From contig CANQWX010000008.1 of NCBI GenBank assembly GCA_947627665.1, forward strand, positions 1 to 64,000: a DNA stretch of 64,000 nt. Direction: 5' to 3'. This document shows, in pieces, positions 43,762 to 51,415 of this stretch (its first letter is position 1; every line of letters starts with the position of its first letter). Both the position numbers and the translations under genes were made by a program. Source of the DNA: an uncultured Clostridia bacterium. Its GTDB lineage: Bacteria; Bacillota; Clostridia; Christensenellales; Borkfalkiaceae. Under the pieces are notes generated by a model. The model was not told where the DNA came from, did not search any database, and was given only the letters and a program-made list of their open reading frames with translations.

Positions 43762-45827
43762 CGGATCTTCGCCCCGCTTGCGACCGCTTTTTCGGGAGAG
43801 AGCAGCGAGAGGTTTCCCGCTTCGTCCTCGGCGCAGAGGATCATGCCCTCGGAGAGCACGCCGCAGAGCTTGACGGGCTTCAAGTTGGTGACGAGCACCA
43901 CCTTTTTCCCCACCATTTCCTCGGGCGTATAGAATTTGGCGATGCCCGAAACGACGGAGCGGACTTCCTCCCCCACCTTCACCGTTTCGTGCAGCAGTTT
44001 TTCGCTTTTTTTCACCCTTTCGCAGGCGATCACTTCGCCGACTTTGAGTTCGATCTTTGCAAAGTCGTCGATCGTGATCTGAGATTTCTCGGCTTCGCTC
44101 GAAATGACGGCGGGGGCGTGGCCCGCGGCCGCTTCGCTCGAAATGACGGCGGGGGCGTGACCCGCGGCCGCTCCGCTCGAAGCGGGCGCGGCATTCCCCT
44201 CTCTTGGCGCCCCCTTGGGGAGCTGGCCCGAAGGGCCTGAGGGGGTGTGATGTTCTCTCACGAGCTTTTCCACTTCCGCAAGCTCCTTTTCCGTGTCGAT
44301 GCGCGGGAAGATGGGCGGCAATTTTTCCACCTTTGCGCCCGCCTGCCACGCCCCGAAGGACGCGCTCTCAAAGCCCATGTCTTGGGGGCAGGAGAAGCTC
44401 TGCAAGATGAGAGAGGTCGCCCGCGTCAAGAACGGTTTCAACAGCACGGCGCAGATGCGGCAGACTTCGGCAAGATGATAGAGCACGGTGCCGAGCCGCT
44501 CCCTTTGGGCGGGGTCCTTGGCGAGCAGCCACGGCGTGGTTTCGTCGATATACTTATTGGCGCGCCCCACGAGGGCGAAGATGTGTTCGAGCGCTTCGGG
44601 CGCGTTGAGCCGATCCATCGCGTCCCTGACCTTGGGGAGCAGCCCGTTTGCCATCTCTTCGAGTTCGAGATCGAGCGCCGTTCTTTCGCCGCAGGGCGGA
44701 AGGCTCCCGAAATTCTGCACGATCATCGCGGTCGTGCGGGAAACGAGGTTGCCGAGGTCGTTGGCAAGGTCGGCGTTGATGCGCTTCAAAAAGCGCTCGG
44801 TGGTGTATTCGCCGTCGCTGCCGAAGGGAATTTCGCGCAGCAGGAAGTAGCGCACCGCGTCCGCGCCGTACCGCTTGACCAGCTCGTAGGGGTCGGTCAG
44901 CTCGGGGCGGGCATTCTCCTTGGACTTGCTCAGTTTTTCGCCGCCGATGAGCAGCCACCCGTGCCCGTAAATTTGCTCGGGGAGCGGCTCGCCGAGCGCC
45001 ATCAAGAGGGCGGGCCAGACGATGGCGTGGAAGCGCACGATCTCCTTGCCCACGAGGTGCAGCTCCGCGGGCCAATATTTTTTGTAAAGACGGTCGTCCT
45101 CCGAGCCGTATCCGAGCGCGGAGATGTAGTTGGAGAGGGCGTCGATCCAGACGTAGGCGGTGTGTTTGGGGTCGAACGGGAGCGGCACCCCCCACTTGAC
45201 GGTGGTGCGGGAAACGCTCAGGTCTGTCAGCCCCGCCTTCAAGAAGTTATTCACCATCTCGTTGACGCGGGACTTGGGCTGCAAGAATTCGGGCTTGTCC
45301 GCATACAGCTTCAGGAGGCGGGGGGCATATTTGGAGAGGCGGAAGAAGTAGCTCTCCTCCTTTTGGAGGGTGACCTCTCTGCCGCAGTCGGGGCATTTCC
45401 CCTCTTTGAGCTGCGCCTCCGTCCAGAACGCCTCGCACGGGGTGCAGTAGTAGCCCTCGTACTCCGCCTTGTAGATGTCGCCGCTGTCATAGAGTTTTTG
45501 GTAGATGCGCTGCACGCACCTCACATGGTCCTCGTCGGTGGTGCGGATAAAGCGGTCGTAGCCGACGTCCAAAAGCTTCCACATGTCTTTGAGCTGATCC
45601 ACGAGGGGGTCGATGAAGCCGCGGGGGGTAACGCCCCGCTTTGCCGCCTCTTTTTCCACCTTTTGGCCGTGCTCGTCGGTGCCCGTGAGGAAAAAGACGT
45701 CCTCCCCCATGAGCTTATGGAAGCGCGCGAGGGCGTCGCAGATGACCGTGGTGTAGCAATGCCCGATGTGCCAGTTTCCGCTGGGATAGTAGATGGGCGT
45801 GGTGATATAGTAGGTATTTTTTGCCAT
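43758..45827 (-). CDS. metG: Methionine-tRNA ligase with repeat-derived linker
   Basis: A 689-residue class I synthetase. The HIGH box is PSGNWHIGHCYTT (about 16), a single zinc-knuckle-like pair lies in YCTPCEAFW and CPDCGREV (about 125-150), and the KMSKS loop reads GGEKLSKSKENA (about 300). The anticodon-binding helices run to about 515. The C-terminal EMAP-type tRNA-binding domain (about 585-689) begins ITIDDFAKIELKVGEV. Between them lies a ~60-residue Ala/Gly/Pro-rich linker with two 13-residue repeats (EAAAGHAPAVISS) ending in SSEAEKSQ; it is encoded by dispersed repeat DNA. First gene of metG-tatD-rsmA, own promoter at 45847-45875. Confidence 0.96.
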   Translation of the reverse strand: MAKNTYYITTPIYYPSGNWHIGHCYTTVICDALARFHKLMGEDVFFLTGTDEHGQKVEKEAAKRGVTPRGFIDPLVDQLKDMWKLLDVGYDRFIRTTDEDHVRCVQRIYQKLYDSGDIYKAEYEGYYCTPCEAFWTEAQLKEGKCPDCGREVTLQKEESYFFRLSKYAPRLLKLYADKPEFLQPKSRVNEMVNNFLKAGLTDLSVSRTTVKWGVPLPFDPKHTAYVWIDALSNYISALGYGSEDDRLYKKYWPAELHLVGKEIVRFHAIVWPALLMALGEPLPEQIYGHGWLLIGGEKLSKSKENARPELTDPYELVKRYGADAVRYFLLREIPFGSDGEYTTERFLKRINADLANDLGNLVSRTTAMIVQNFGSLPPCGERTALDLELEEMANGLLPKVRDAMDRLNAPEALEHIFALVGRANKYIDETTPWLLAKDPAQRERLGTVLYHLAEVCRICAVLLKPFLTRATSLILQSFSCPQDMGFESASFGAWQAGAKVEKLPPIFPRIDTEKELAEVEKLVREHHTPSGPSGQLPKGAPREGNAAPASSGAAAGHAPAVISSEAAAGHAPAVISSEAEKSQITIDDFAKIELKVGEVIACERVKKSEKLLHETVKVGEEVRSVVSGIAKFYTPEEMVGKKVVLVTNLKPVKLCGVLSEGMILCAEDEAGNLSLLSPEKAVASGAKIR
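44085..44195 (-). repeat. In-frame dispersed repeats inside metG
   Basis: A GAAATGACG-type module (minus-strand translation VISSEAEKS) plus a tandem 39-bp unit (GCTTCGCTCGAAATGACGGC...) present twice and once partly. Adjacent bases 44200-44245 read like a SLKG/GERV-type fragment. All stay in frame with metG. Confidence 0.85.
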
Positions 45828-45846
45828 AAGGGACCTCTTTTGCCCT

Positions 45847-45875
45847 ATTATAGCGCGAATCGCGCAAAAAGTAAA
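45847..45875 (-). promoter_or_regulatory. Sigma-A promoter of metG
   Basis: On the minus strand TTTACT, 17 nt, TATAAT, 20 nt before the start codon. Confidence 0.8.
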
Positions 45876-45895
45876 ATTATTTTGCGGACAAACCC

Positions 45896-45924
45896 TGGCA
45901 AATTATTTTCCGCCGTGGTAGAAT
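45896..45924 (+). promoter_or_regulatory. Candidate promoter of the small RNA
   Basis: TGGCAA (weak -35), 17 nt, TAGAAT. The predicted start falls at 45930-45931, exactly where the first RNA stem begins. Confidence 0.5.
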
Positions 45925-45929
45925 GAATT

Positions 45930-46070
45930 TGCGGCACAACCGAATACTGATAACGAAAAGATACCTCGGCATCGACGTATCCTTATTTCCTTTCGTTATC
46001 AGGGTTTTGTGTCGCAACAATTCGGGGATACTCGAAGCGGGCGCCTCGGATCGGGGCGTCCTTATTTTTT
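45930..46070 (+). ncRNA. Candidate structured small RNA, family not recognised
   Basis: A ~140-nt unit between metG and the LRR lipoprotein gene. Stem 1 pairs TGCGGCACAA (45930-45939) with TTGTGTCGCA (46007-46016), one G-U pair. Stem 2 is a perfect 12 bp, CTGATAACGAAA (45947-45958) with TTTCGTTATCAG (45991-46002). A smaller hairpin GATAC...GTATC with an inner TCG/CGA caps it. CCGAAT (45940-45945), in the 5' side of the internal loop, is complementary to ATTCGG (46020-46025) after stem 1, which would make a pseudoknot. GTATCC in the apical part could alternatively pair with GGATAC at about 46026. It ends with a 9-bp GC hairpin (46039-46061) and TTATTTTTT. I do not recognise a known family, and the 78-residue ORF in the track across it is unlikely. 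Confidence 0.6.
46039..46070 (+). terminator. Intrinsic terminator of the candidate small RNA
   Basis: GGGCGCCTC pairs with GGGGCGTCC (two G-U pairs) around GGATC, followed by TTATTTTTT. Confidence 0.8.
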
Positions 46071-46074
46071 ATGA

Positions 46075-46255
46075 GAAGTCACCCCTCACGGAGAGGGCAA
46101 AAAGGCGCCTCCTGAGGAGGGGGATCAAGGGGGTGGGCAATAAAATTACGTCATGTTGAGCGGAACGAAGTGAAGTCGAAACATCTCTACCTTGTTTTTA
46201 ATAATGTGAGATTTCTCCACTCCGCCTTCGGCTTCGGTCGAAATGACGAAATGGG
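46075..46255. repeat. Dispersed repeats between small RNA and LRR gene
   Basis: A CCCCTC-rich linker (46080-46140) and a GAAATGACG-type module containing GTCATGTTGAGCGGAACGAAG and ending in TTCGGTCGAAATGACG (about 46150-46247). The same module is found at 56489-56596. Confidence 0.85.
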
Positions 46256-46314
46256 AGCTGCGCGGGACGCAATCACAGAATCACAAAAAAAATCAAAAAA
46301 GGAGATAAAAACAC

Positions 46315-47247
46315 ATGAAACACAAATTCTTGGTCGTCCTTATGGCGATCGCAGCGACCCTCTGCATGGCGTTCGGGCTTTCGGCGTGCGGAGAAAAACC
46401 CGACGAAACAGGCAAAAACCCGCCCGTCACCGATCCGAACGGCGAACAGGGCGGCACGCAGGAACCCGATGATGGTGAGCAGGAACCCGAACCTTACACC
46501 GAGGGGCTGTGCTTTACCGAGTTATACGGCGAGGACGGCACAACGGTGATCGGCTATTTTGTCGGCGCGGGCGAAGCTCTCCATGAGGAGCGCATCGTGA
46601 TCCCCTCCCGCTATCAGGGCTTGCCCGTGCTTTCCGTCAGTACAGACATGGAATATTTTCAAAAAATCACGGAAGAACATCCCGAACTCGGGCGGGAAGA
46701 GCTGGAGGCATTGGTGTCTAAATATACCTTTAACGAATGTTCTTCGCTGAAAGAGATCGTCATTCCGGAAGGTGTTACGTCGATCGGCTACGGAGCTTTT
46801 ATCCGTTGCAGCGCGTTGACTTCGATCGACATTCCGGGCAGCGTGACCTCGATCGGACCGATGGCGTTCGACAGTTGCGGGTTGAAAACGATCGTGATCC
46901 CCGACCGTGTGACCGAGATCGCGCCCGCCACGTTCCATAATTGTGCGGCGTTGGCCTCGGTGACGTTGGGGAGCAGCGTTGCCGCGATCGGAGTGTCGGC
47001 GTTCGAAAGCTGCAAAGAACTCACTTCGATCAACATTCCCGACAGCGTGACTTCGATCGGAGAGCATGCGTTCCGCAGTTGCTACCTTTTGGAAGAAGTG
47101 CATTTCGAAGCCCCGAACGGGTGGAAGGTATCACAGAACGAAGATATGTCGGACGCAGAAGCTGTTTCGGGACTGGATAACGCCGCGCAAGCCGCCGAAT
47201 ATTTGACGGATACTTACTGCATGTATGCTTGGACGCGGGAAGGCTAA
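46315..47247 (+). CDS. Leucine-rich-repeat (BspA-like) lipoprotein
   Basis: A 310-residue exported protein. The signal peptide ends in AFGLSACGEKP, a clear lipobox (Cys near residue 24). A Pro/Glu/Asp-rich linker (about 28-60) is followed by five LRR_5-type repeats at about 140-260 with the spacing IVIPEGVTSIGYGAFIRC, IDIPGSVTSIGPMAFDSC, IVIPDRVTEIAPATFHNC, VTLGSSVAAIGVSAFESC and INIPDSVTSIGEHAFRSC. Such proteins sit on the cell surface and take part in attachment; the ligand is unknown. AAGGAG precedes the ATG; no promoter is visible in the 60 bp upstream, which is repeat DNA. Confidence 0.9.
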   Translation: MKHKFLVVLMAIAATLCMAFGLSACGEKPDETGKNPPVTDPNGEQGGTQEPDDGEQEPEPYTEGLCFTELYGEDGTTVIGYFVGAGEALHEERIVIPSRYQGLPVLSVSTDMEYFQKITEEHPELGREELEALVSKYTFNECSSLKEIVIPEGVTSIGYGAFIRCSALTSIDIPGSVTSIGPMAFDSCGLKTIVIPDRVTEIAPATFHNCAALASVTLGSSVAAIGVSAFESCKELTSINIPDSVTSIGEHAFRSCYLLEEVHFEAPNGWKVSQNEDMSDAEAVSGLDNAAQAAEYLTDTYCMYAWTREG

Positions 47248-47251
47248 GGCA

Positions 47252-47925
47252 CGGCCACTGCGCCTTGCCCACCCCTTGAGGGGTGGGTGGATTGCCGCAA
47301 CGGCGGCAAGACGGAAGGGGTGTCGTAAACAAAAACACCCCCTCAGTCACTCACTGCGTTCGTGCCAGCTCCCCCTCAAGGGGCAGCCAAGTATTTTTTG
47401 TCATTTCGACCAAGGGAGCAAAGCGACCGCGTGGAGAAATCTCATCCTCTTGCTGTCCCTGAAAGGGTGGAGCATTGCCTTCTGCCAACGATTGATAATC
47501 GTTGGCGCAATGCGACATGAGTGCCCCGCCTTTCTAATGTCTAATTCCTTAGGCGGCACGAGCCACAGGCGAAGTAGCGCATTTGCCGCGCGAACGGTGA
47601 CCGCCCCGCCCGCACGTTCTGTTTTTCTAAAGGCGGCACGAGCACGCAGTGCGAAGTTACACGGGGTTCTACCCGTGTGAGAAAGCTGGCGAGGCGTTAG
47701 CCGAGCCTGAGGGGTTCTCAGAAACCCTTTCCCCCTCGTTTCACTCGGGTACTTTCCCTTTCAGGGACAGCAAGCGCCCCACACCCCTACCCCTCTCCCA
47801 CGGAGAGGGTAAAAAGGCTCCTCCTATGGAGGGGGATTAAGGGGGTGGGCAATCTCGGCGCCCCTATAGGGGAGCTGGCGAGGCGTTAGCCGAGCCTGAG
47901 GGGTTCTCCGAAAACCCTTTCCCCC
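47252..47925. repeat. Gene-free mosaic of dispersed repeats
   Basis: A GC-rich block at 47260-47342 recurs inverted at 3731-3812. Then follow a GAAATGACG-type fragment (about 47396-47447), an inverted AACGATT module (47452-47543), a GCGCGAACGGTGACC module (about 47548-47685) and two SLKGKVP/GERV modules (47681-47774 and 47853-47965). The second one enters the DUF1893 gene. No other gene is supported. Confidence 0.85.
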
Positions 47926-47930
47926 TCGTT

Positions 47931-48392
47931 TCACTCGGGTACTTTCCCTTTCAGGGACAGCAAGCGTCCCCCACCCTCGAGTTCTTTTAATTTTTTGCGG
48001 ATCGCATGAAAGCCTTCCGCGGGGTCGGAAATGCCCTCGGTAGCAAGCTCCATGGGACAAAGCCCCGTGCCCGCGCGGTTGACGATACGTTCCGTGAAAA
48101 TATCGCAACCGTATGCCGTTTTATGCGCCTTGAATACCTCTTCGCCCGCGCGGCTCAATACCTCCGCTTGCACCTCTTTCGCGCCGAGAAGAACGTATAA
48201 AAGCGCGGCGGCCCTGCCCACCACGCGGTCGGCACAGGAAAAGCCTTGCAGCCGTTTTCCCTCCTCCGCAAGCGCCACAAGCGGCTTTACCCCCCGCTCC
48301 GCGCTTGTCCATATCTCCTCGCCCCGCACGAACGCGCAGGTGAGCGCGGCATTCTCCTTTAAGATCGCCCTTGCCCGCCCGATGTCATTCAT
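47931..48392 (-). CDS. DUF1893 protein with repeat-derived C-terminus
   Basis: A 153-residue protein. It matches DUF1893: an N-terminal CAFVRGEEIWTSAERGVKPL, the central ADRVVGRAAALLYVLLGAKEV (about 58-78) and the Cys-containing NRAGTGLCPMELATEG (about 113). Function unknown; related to the CDA-fold LARP-type proteins by some annotators, but I cannot verify that. The last ten residues (LLSLKGKVPE) are encoded by a dispersed repeat that supplies the stop codon. The start at 48392 overlaps the ECF gene by 8 nt; the longer ORF in the track lacks a ribosome-binding site. Confidence 0.82.
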   Translation of the reverse strand: MNDIGRARAILKENAALTCAFVRGEEIWTSAERGVKPLVALAEEGKRLQGFSCADRVVGRAAALLYVLLGAKEVQAEVLSRAGEEVFKAHKTAYGCDIFTERIVNRAGTGLCPMELATEGISDPAEGFHAIRKKLKELEGGGRLLSLKGKVPE

Positions 48393-48963
48393 GCTTTGCC
48401 CTCTCAGCCACCCAATAGACGGCAAGCGGCACGATGACCCACTGCAAGATCAGGCCGGGAAGCCCCGGAAGCAAGCTCCTCCAGATGGTGGCGATGTTCA
48501 CGGGGGAGCCGAAGCCGTACACGCCGATCACGAGCGCCAGCGCGCGCACCGCTCTGCCCGCGACCTGCGCACAAAAGAGGGTGACGAGGGTGGGAAGTTG
48601 TTCAAGGTACCGCGAGAACAGCCCCGTTGCAAGCCCGTACACCGCAAGTTCGATCATCATGTAGGGCAGCATCGCCGCGGCGGGCATGGGGTCGTTCCAG
48701 AGGGAAGTAAGCCCGAAGCTCAACGCGGGACTCAAAGCCCCCGCCGCAAGTCCCGCCCAAGGACCTGCAAAGTAGCCCACGAGGAAGATGGAAAGGTGCA
48801 TGGGCAGGAAGGTTTCGCCGAGCTTGCTGCCGAGGTCGGACACATGCCCGAGCAGGTGAAAGAGCTGCGGCAGCGCGACCGCCGCGATGACGGCAAGCAC
48901 CGCCGCCAGCGTCTTTGTTTTCCATGTGGTGCAAACGAGCGCCGATTTTTTGACGTTTTCCAT
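48385..48963 (-). CDS. ECF transporter S component-like membrane protein
   Basis: A 192-residue membrane protein with about five to six helices. LAAVLAVIAAVALPQLFHLL is helix 1; the GETFLPMHLSIFLVGYFAGPWAGLAAGALSP segment (about 50-80) is characteristic of substrate-binding S subunits of energy-coupling factor vitamin transporters. It would need the shared EcfA/EcfT module, which is not in the window. The substrate is unknown; no riboswitch is visible upstream. Coupled to the DUF1893 gene by an 8-nt overlap. The ATG at 48963 follows AGGAG and a weak TGGACT-18-TAGAAT promoter (48988-49017). Confidence 0.8.
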   Translation of the reverse strand: MENVKKSALVCTTWKTKTLAAVLAVIAAVALPQLFHLLGHVSDLGSKLGETFLPMHLSIFLVGYFAGPWAGLAAGALSPALSFGLTSLWNDPMPAAAMLPYMMIELAVYGLATGLFSRYLEQLPTLVTLFCAQVAGRAVRALALVIGVYGFGSPVNIATIWRSLLPGLPGLILQWVIVPLAVYWVAERAKHE

Positions 48964-49045
48964 TTTTTCTCCTTTTCTTCTATCGGAATTCTATCACGTT
49001 CCCCCCAAAAAAGTCCATTGCATTTTTGGGGGAGATCATTGCATT

Positions 49046-50152
49046 TTATTCAAACTGTTTTGCGACCTGTTTCAAGAGTTTTCTGATCTCGAGGTGCTGC
49101 GGGCAGGACTTTTCGCACTTGCCGCAGGCGATGCAGTCGCTCGCCCTTCCGCGCCCCGACGTGTAATTGCTGTAATACACGTCGCTGTTCCAATCCTTGT
49201 AGAGCTTCTTCTGGTTCATGCAGGCGAAGAGGTCGGGAATGGAGATCTGCTTGGGACAGCCGTCCGTGCAATAGCGGCAGGCGGTGCAGGGGATGAAGTC
49301 CTTGCCCGCAAGAAGGGCGCGGACGTGCAAAACGGCGCGCTCTTCCTCTTCGGTGAGGGGCGCAAAGTCCTTCATGAAGGAGAGATTGTCCCTCATCTGC
49401 GCCCTGTCGCTCATGCCCGAGAGGACCATGAACACCCCTTTCTGCTCCGCGGCAAAGCGGATGGCGTAGCTCGCGTTGCTGCCGCCGCCGAGATCGCGGA
49501 ACACCTTGTCCGCTTCGGGCGGGAGCTTGGCAAGATTTCCCCCTTTGACGGGTTCCATCACGATGACGGGCTTGCCGTGCTTTTGGCAGGTTTCGAGGCA
49601 GAGGCGGGACTGCACGCTGTGGCTCTCATAGTCGGCATAGTTGAACTGGATCTGCACGACTTCGAGTTCGGGAAAATCGGTGAGGATCCTATCGAGCACC
49701 GCCGCCTTGTCGTGGAAGGAGATGCCGACGTGCTTGATCTTGCCCTCCTCTTTGAGCTTGAACGCCGTTTCATAGGCGTTACAGCGGCGATATTTGTGGT
49801 AGTTGATCGCGTTCTGGGCGTGCATGAGGTAGAAGTCGAAGTACTCCACGCCGCACCATTGGAGCTGGTTTTCGAAGAAGGGACGGATGTCCGCTTCCTT
49901 GTGGAAGAAGTTCTCGGTGAGCTTATCGGTGAGCGAAAAGCGCTCGCGTTCGTGGCGGGCGGAAACGCAGTCGCGGATGGCCGTTTCGCTCTTGCCGCCG
50001 AGGTACCCGTGCGCCGTGTCGAAATAGTTGAAGCCGCTGCTTAAAAACTCGTCCGCCATGTCGCAGAATTGGGGATAATCCACCTCTCTGCCCGTCATGG
50101 GCAGACGCATGCAGCCGAAGCCGAAATTGCCCGTTACTTTTTCAAAAGCCAT
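49046..50152 (-). CDS. Aldo/keto reductase with C-terminal ferredoxin domain
   Basis: A 368-residue enzyme. The TIM-barrel AKR part (about 1-270) has NYFDTAHGYLGGKSETAI (Asp, Tyr), the catalytic Lys in the SLTDKL segment (about 80) and FYLMHAQNA (His near 112). The C-terminal ~90 residues carry a two-cluster 4Fe-4S domain: CTACRYCTDGCPKQI (about 288) and CIACGKCEKSCPQHL (about 343). This clostridial AKR-Fd family is widespread; electron acceptor and substrate are not known. Start at 50152 with AGGAGG, 57 codons inside the track ORF, which begins in repeat DNA. Confidence 0.93.
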   Translation of the reverse strand: MAFEKVTGNFGFGCMRLPMTGREVDYPQFCDMADEFLSSGFNYFDTAHGYLGGKSETAIRDCVSARHERERFSLTDKLTENFFHKEADIRPFFENQLQWCGVEYFDFYLMHAQNAINYHKYRRCNAYETAFKLKEEGKIKHVGISFHDKAAVLDRILTDFPELEVVQIQFNYADYESHSVQSRLCLETCQKHGKPVIVMEPVKGGNLAKLPPEADKVFRDLGGGSNASYAIRFAAEQKGVFMVLSGMSDRAQMRDNLSFMKDFAPLTEEEERAVLHVRALLAGKDFIPCTACRYCTDGCPKQISIPDLFACMNQKKLYKDWNSDVYYSNYTSGRGRASDCIACGKCEKSCPQHLEIRKLLKQVAKQFE

Positions 50153-50174
50153 GTTTTTCCTCCTTGTCGCTTCG

Positions 50175-50203
50175 ATTATATCACACCCGCACAAAAAAAT
50201 CAA
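50175..50203 (-). promoter_or_regulatory. Sigma-A promoter of the aldo/keto reductase gene
   Basis: On the minus strand TTGATT, 17 nt, TATAAT. Confidence 0.82.
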
Positions 50204-50355
50204 TGACAAGAAAGTGAAAAAACCGCCTTCCGCAATGGAAGGCAGCGCTGTTGGCTTCTTGGCGCCCCTTGCAGGTGGAGCATTGCTTTCTGCCAACGAT
50301 TGATAATCGTTGGCAGAAGGCAATGCTCCACCCTTTCAGGGACAGCAAGAGGGTG
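50204..50355. repeat. Dispersed AACGATT palindrome module
   Basis: Two inverted arms, GGTGGAGCATTGCTTTCTGCC and GGCAGAAGGCAATGCTCCACC, flank CCAACGATTGATAATCGTTGG, giving a nearly perfect 70-bp palindrome (50276-50331). It ends 10 bp from the recO stop and could act as its terminator. Confidence 0.85.
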
Positions 50356-50361
50356 AGATGT

Positions 50362-51195
50362 TTATAACATTCTGATGTAGTCGGGCAGAGAGAGAAGTTC
50401 GCTGTCCGTCTGGTAAGCAAAGTAGGAATACAGGAGCCGCAGGGCGCGCTTTTCGCCCTCCCGTTCGCGCGGGGGCGCCTCATAGCCCAGCGCCTCGCGG
50501 ATACAAAAATAGGTCACCGCGCTCGCAGGCGTGCCCTTCTCCAAGGAAAACGCGCCGCGCTCCATGTCGAAGAAGAGAGAGGAGAGAACCCTTTCCCCCG
50601 CTTCGCGGGTACTTTCCCTTTTAGGGACAGCGAGAAACTCGGCGCCCCTTGCAGGGGAGCTGTCACGAACGGAGTGAGTGACTGAGGGGTTTTCAGAAAC
50701 CCTTTCCCCCGCTTCGCGGGTACTTTCCCTAAGAGGGACAGCAAGGGCGTCGGCGCGGACGGGATAGCCCGCCAGTTGCAATGCCGTAAGTAAAAATTTG
50801 ACGAGCGGGAACGCCGCGTCCCGCCCGCACATCTCCGTGAGCGCCGTCACCGCCGCCACGAGCAGCCCGCCGCAAGCCATGCCCTCGTAGGCCAGCTTGT
50901 CGCACGCCTCGCACACCACTGCCGCCGCGTAGTACTTTTCCACATCCTCGCAGAGCGGATAGAACCCATCGTGCAGAGAGGCGGAGATGACGGTGTGCCG
51001 CCCGCTCTTTTCGGCGAGGACATACTCCGCAAAACAGAAGGGCTGCGCCGCGAATTTAAGCTTGGCGCTCCCCTTTTTGACCCCTTTCAGCGCGGCGACG
51101 GTCTTCCCCCGCTCCGCGGTGAGAAGGGTCGCCAGCTTGTCGTTTTCGCCGTAGTCGACCGCCTTCAAGAGAAGGGCGTCCGTCTTAAACTCCAT
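50362..51195 (-). CDS. recO: DNA repair protein RecO with in-frame repeat insertion
   Basis: A 277-residue protein that loads RecA with RecR. The N-terminal OB fold is intact: MEFKTDALLLKAVDYGENDKLATLLT, then ALKGVKKGSAKLKFAAQPFCFAEY. The helical domain runs to LQLAGYPVRADA (about 150). From about residue 153 to 206 the sequence (LAVPLRESTREAGERVSENP, then SPARGAEFLAVPKRESTREA) is the translation of two dispersed repeat copies. The expected zinc-binding cysteines of RecO, which normally follow directly, are not present. After the insert the protein resumes with SSLFFDMERGAFSLEKGTPAS and a normal helical tail. The gene stays open, so it may still be functional. Downstream of yqzL by 3 bp. Confidence 0.9.
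   Translation of the reverse strand: MEFKTDALLLKAVDYGENDKLATLLTAERGKTVAALKGVKKGSAKLKFAAQPFCFAEYVLAEKSGRHTVISASLHDGFYPLCEDVEKYYAAAVVCEACDKLAYEGMACGGLLVAAVTALTEMCGRDAAFPLVKFLLTALQLAGYPVRADALAVPLRESTREAGERVSENPSVTHSVRDSSPARGAEFLAVPKRESTREAGERVLSSLFFDMERGAFSLEKGTPASAVTYFCIREALGYEAPPREREGEKRALRLLYSYFAYQTDSELLSLPDYIRML
50580..50745 (-). repeat. Two dispersed repeat copies inside recO
   Basis: Two copies of the module containing ACCCTTTCCCCCGCTTCGCGGGTACTTTCCCT with the trailing GGGACAGC, separated by GCGCCCCTTGCAGGGGAGCTG. They keep the recO frame. Similar modules are at 16881-16991, 47681-47774 and 56637-56745. Confidence 0.9.
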
Positions 51196-51198
51196 GCC

Positions 51199-51312
51199 TC
51201 AATCCTTTAACTGTTTGTATAACATATAATAGGTGGGATTGCCCGTTTCTTCGAACATCTCCCACGCGATCTCTTTCGCGCTCCGCGGTCTGCGGAATTC
51301 TTCCTCTTTCAC
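51199..51312 (-). CDS. yqzL: YqzL-family small protein
   Basis: A 37-residue ORF that is missing from the ORF track. It starts with GTG at 51312 after GGGGAGGGG and reads MKEEEFRRPRSAKEIAWEMF, then EETGNPTYYMLYKQLKD. The last 22 residues match the YqzL pattern (a W-x-x-F-x-x-TGN-x-x-x-Y-x-x-Y block), and the position between era and recO is the one seen in Bacillus. Its function is unknown. The stop is 3 bp before the recO start. Confidence 0.85.
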   Translation of the reverse strand: MKEEEFRRPRSAKEIAWEMFEETGNPTYYMLYKQLKD

Positions 51313-51415
51313 GCTCTTCCCCTCCCCTTTCAGTTTGGGGAGAACGGGGGAAAATATGCGCGGGCGGTATCTGCGCCGCCCGCCCCCGCGCAGCGCGCGG
51401 GGGCGGGCGCAGACG

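Noticed and set aside
45828-46060. T-box or riboswitch leader of metG
   Set aside because: The metG promoter at 45847-45875 lies downstream of this region, and no T-box motif is found on the minus strand.
45923-46159. 78-residue ORF MNLRHNRILITK...
   Set aside because: Its ATG lies in the -10 region of the RNA promoter, it runs through long RNA stems and a terminator, and its C-terminus is repeat DNA.
47225-47680. 151-residue ORF after the LRR gene
   Set aside because: It is composed of dispersed repeats (including the AACGATT palindrome) and lacks a ribosome-binding site.
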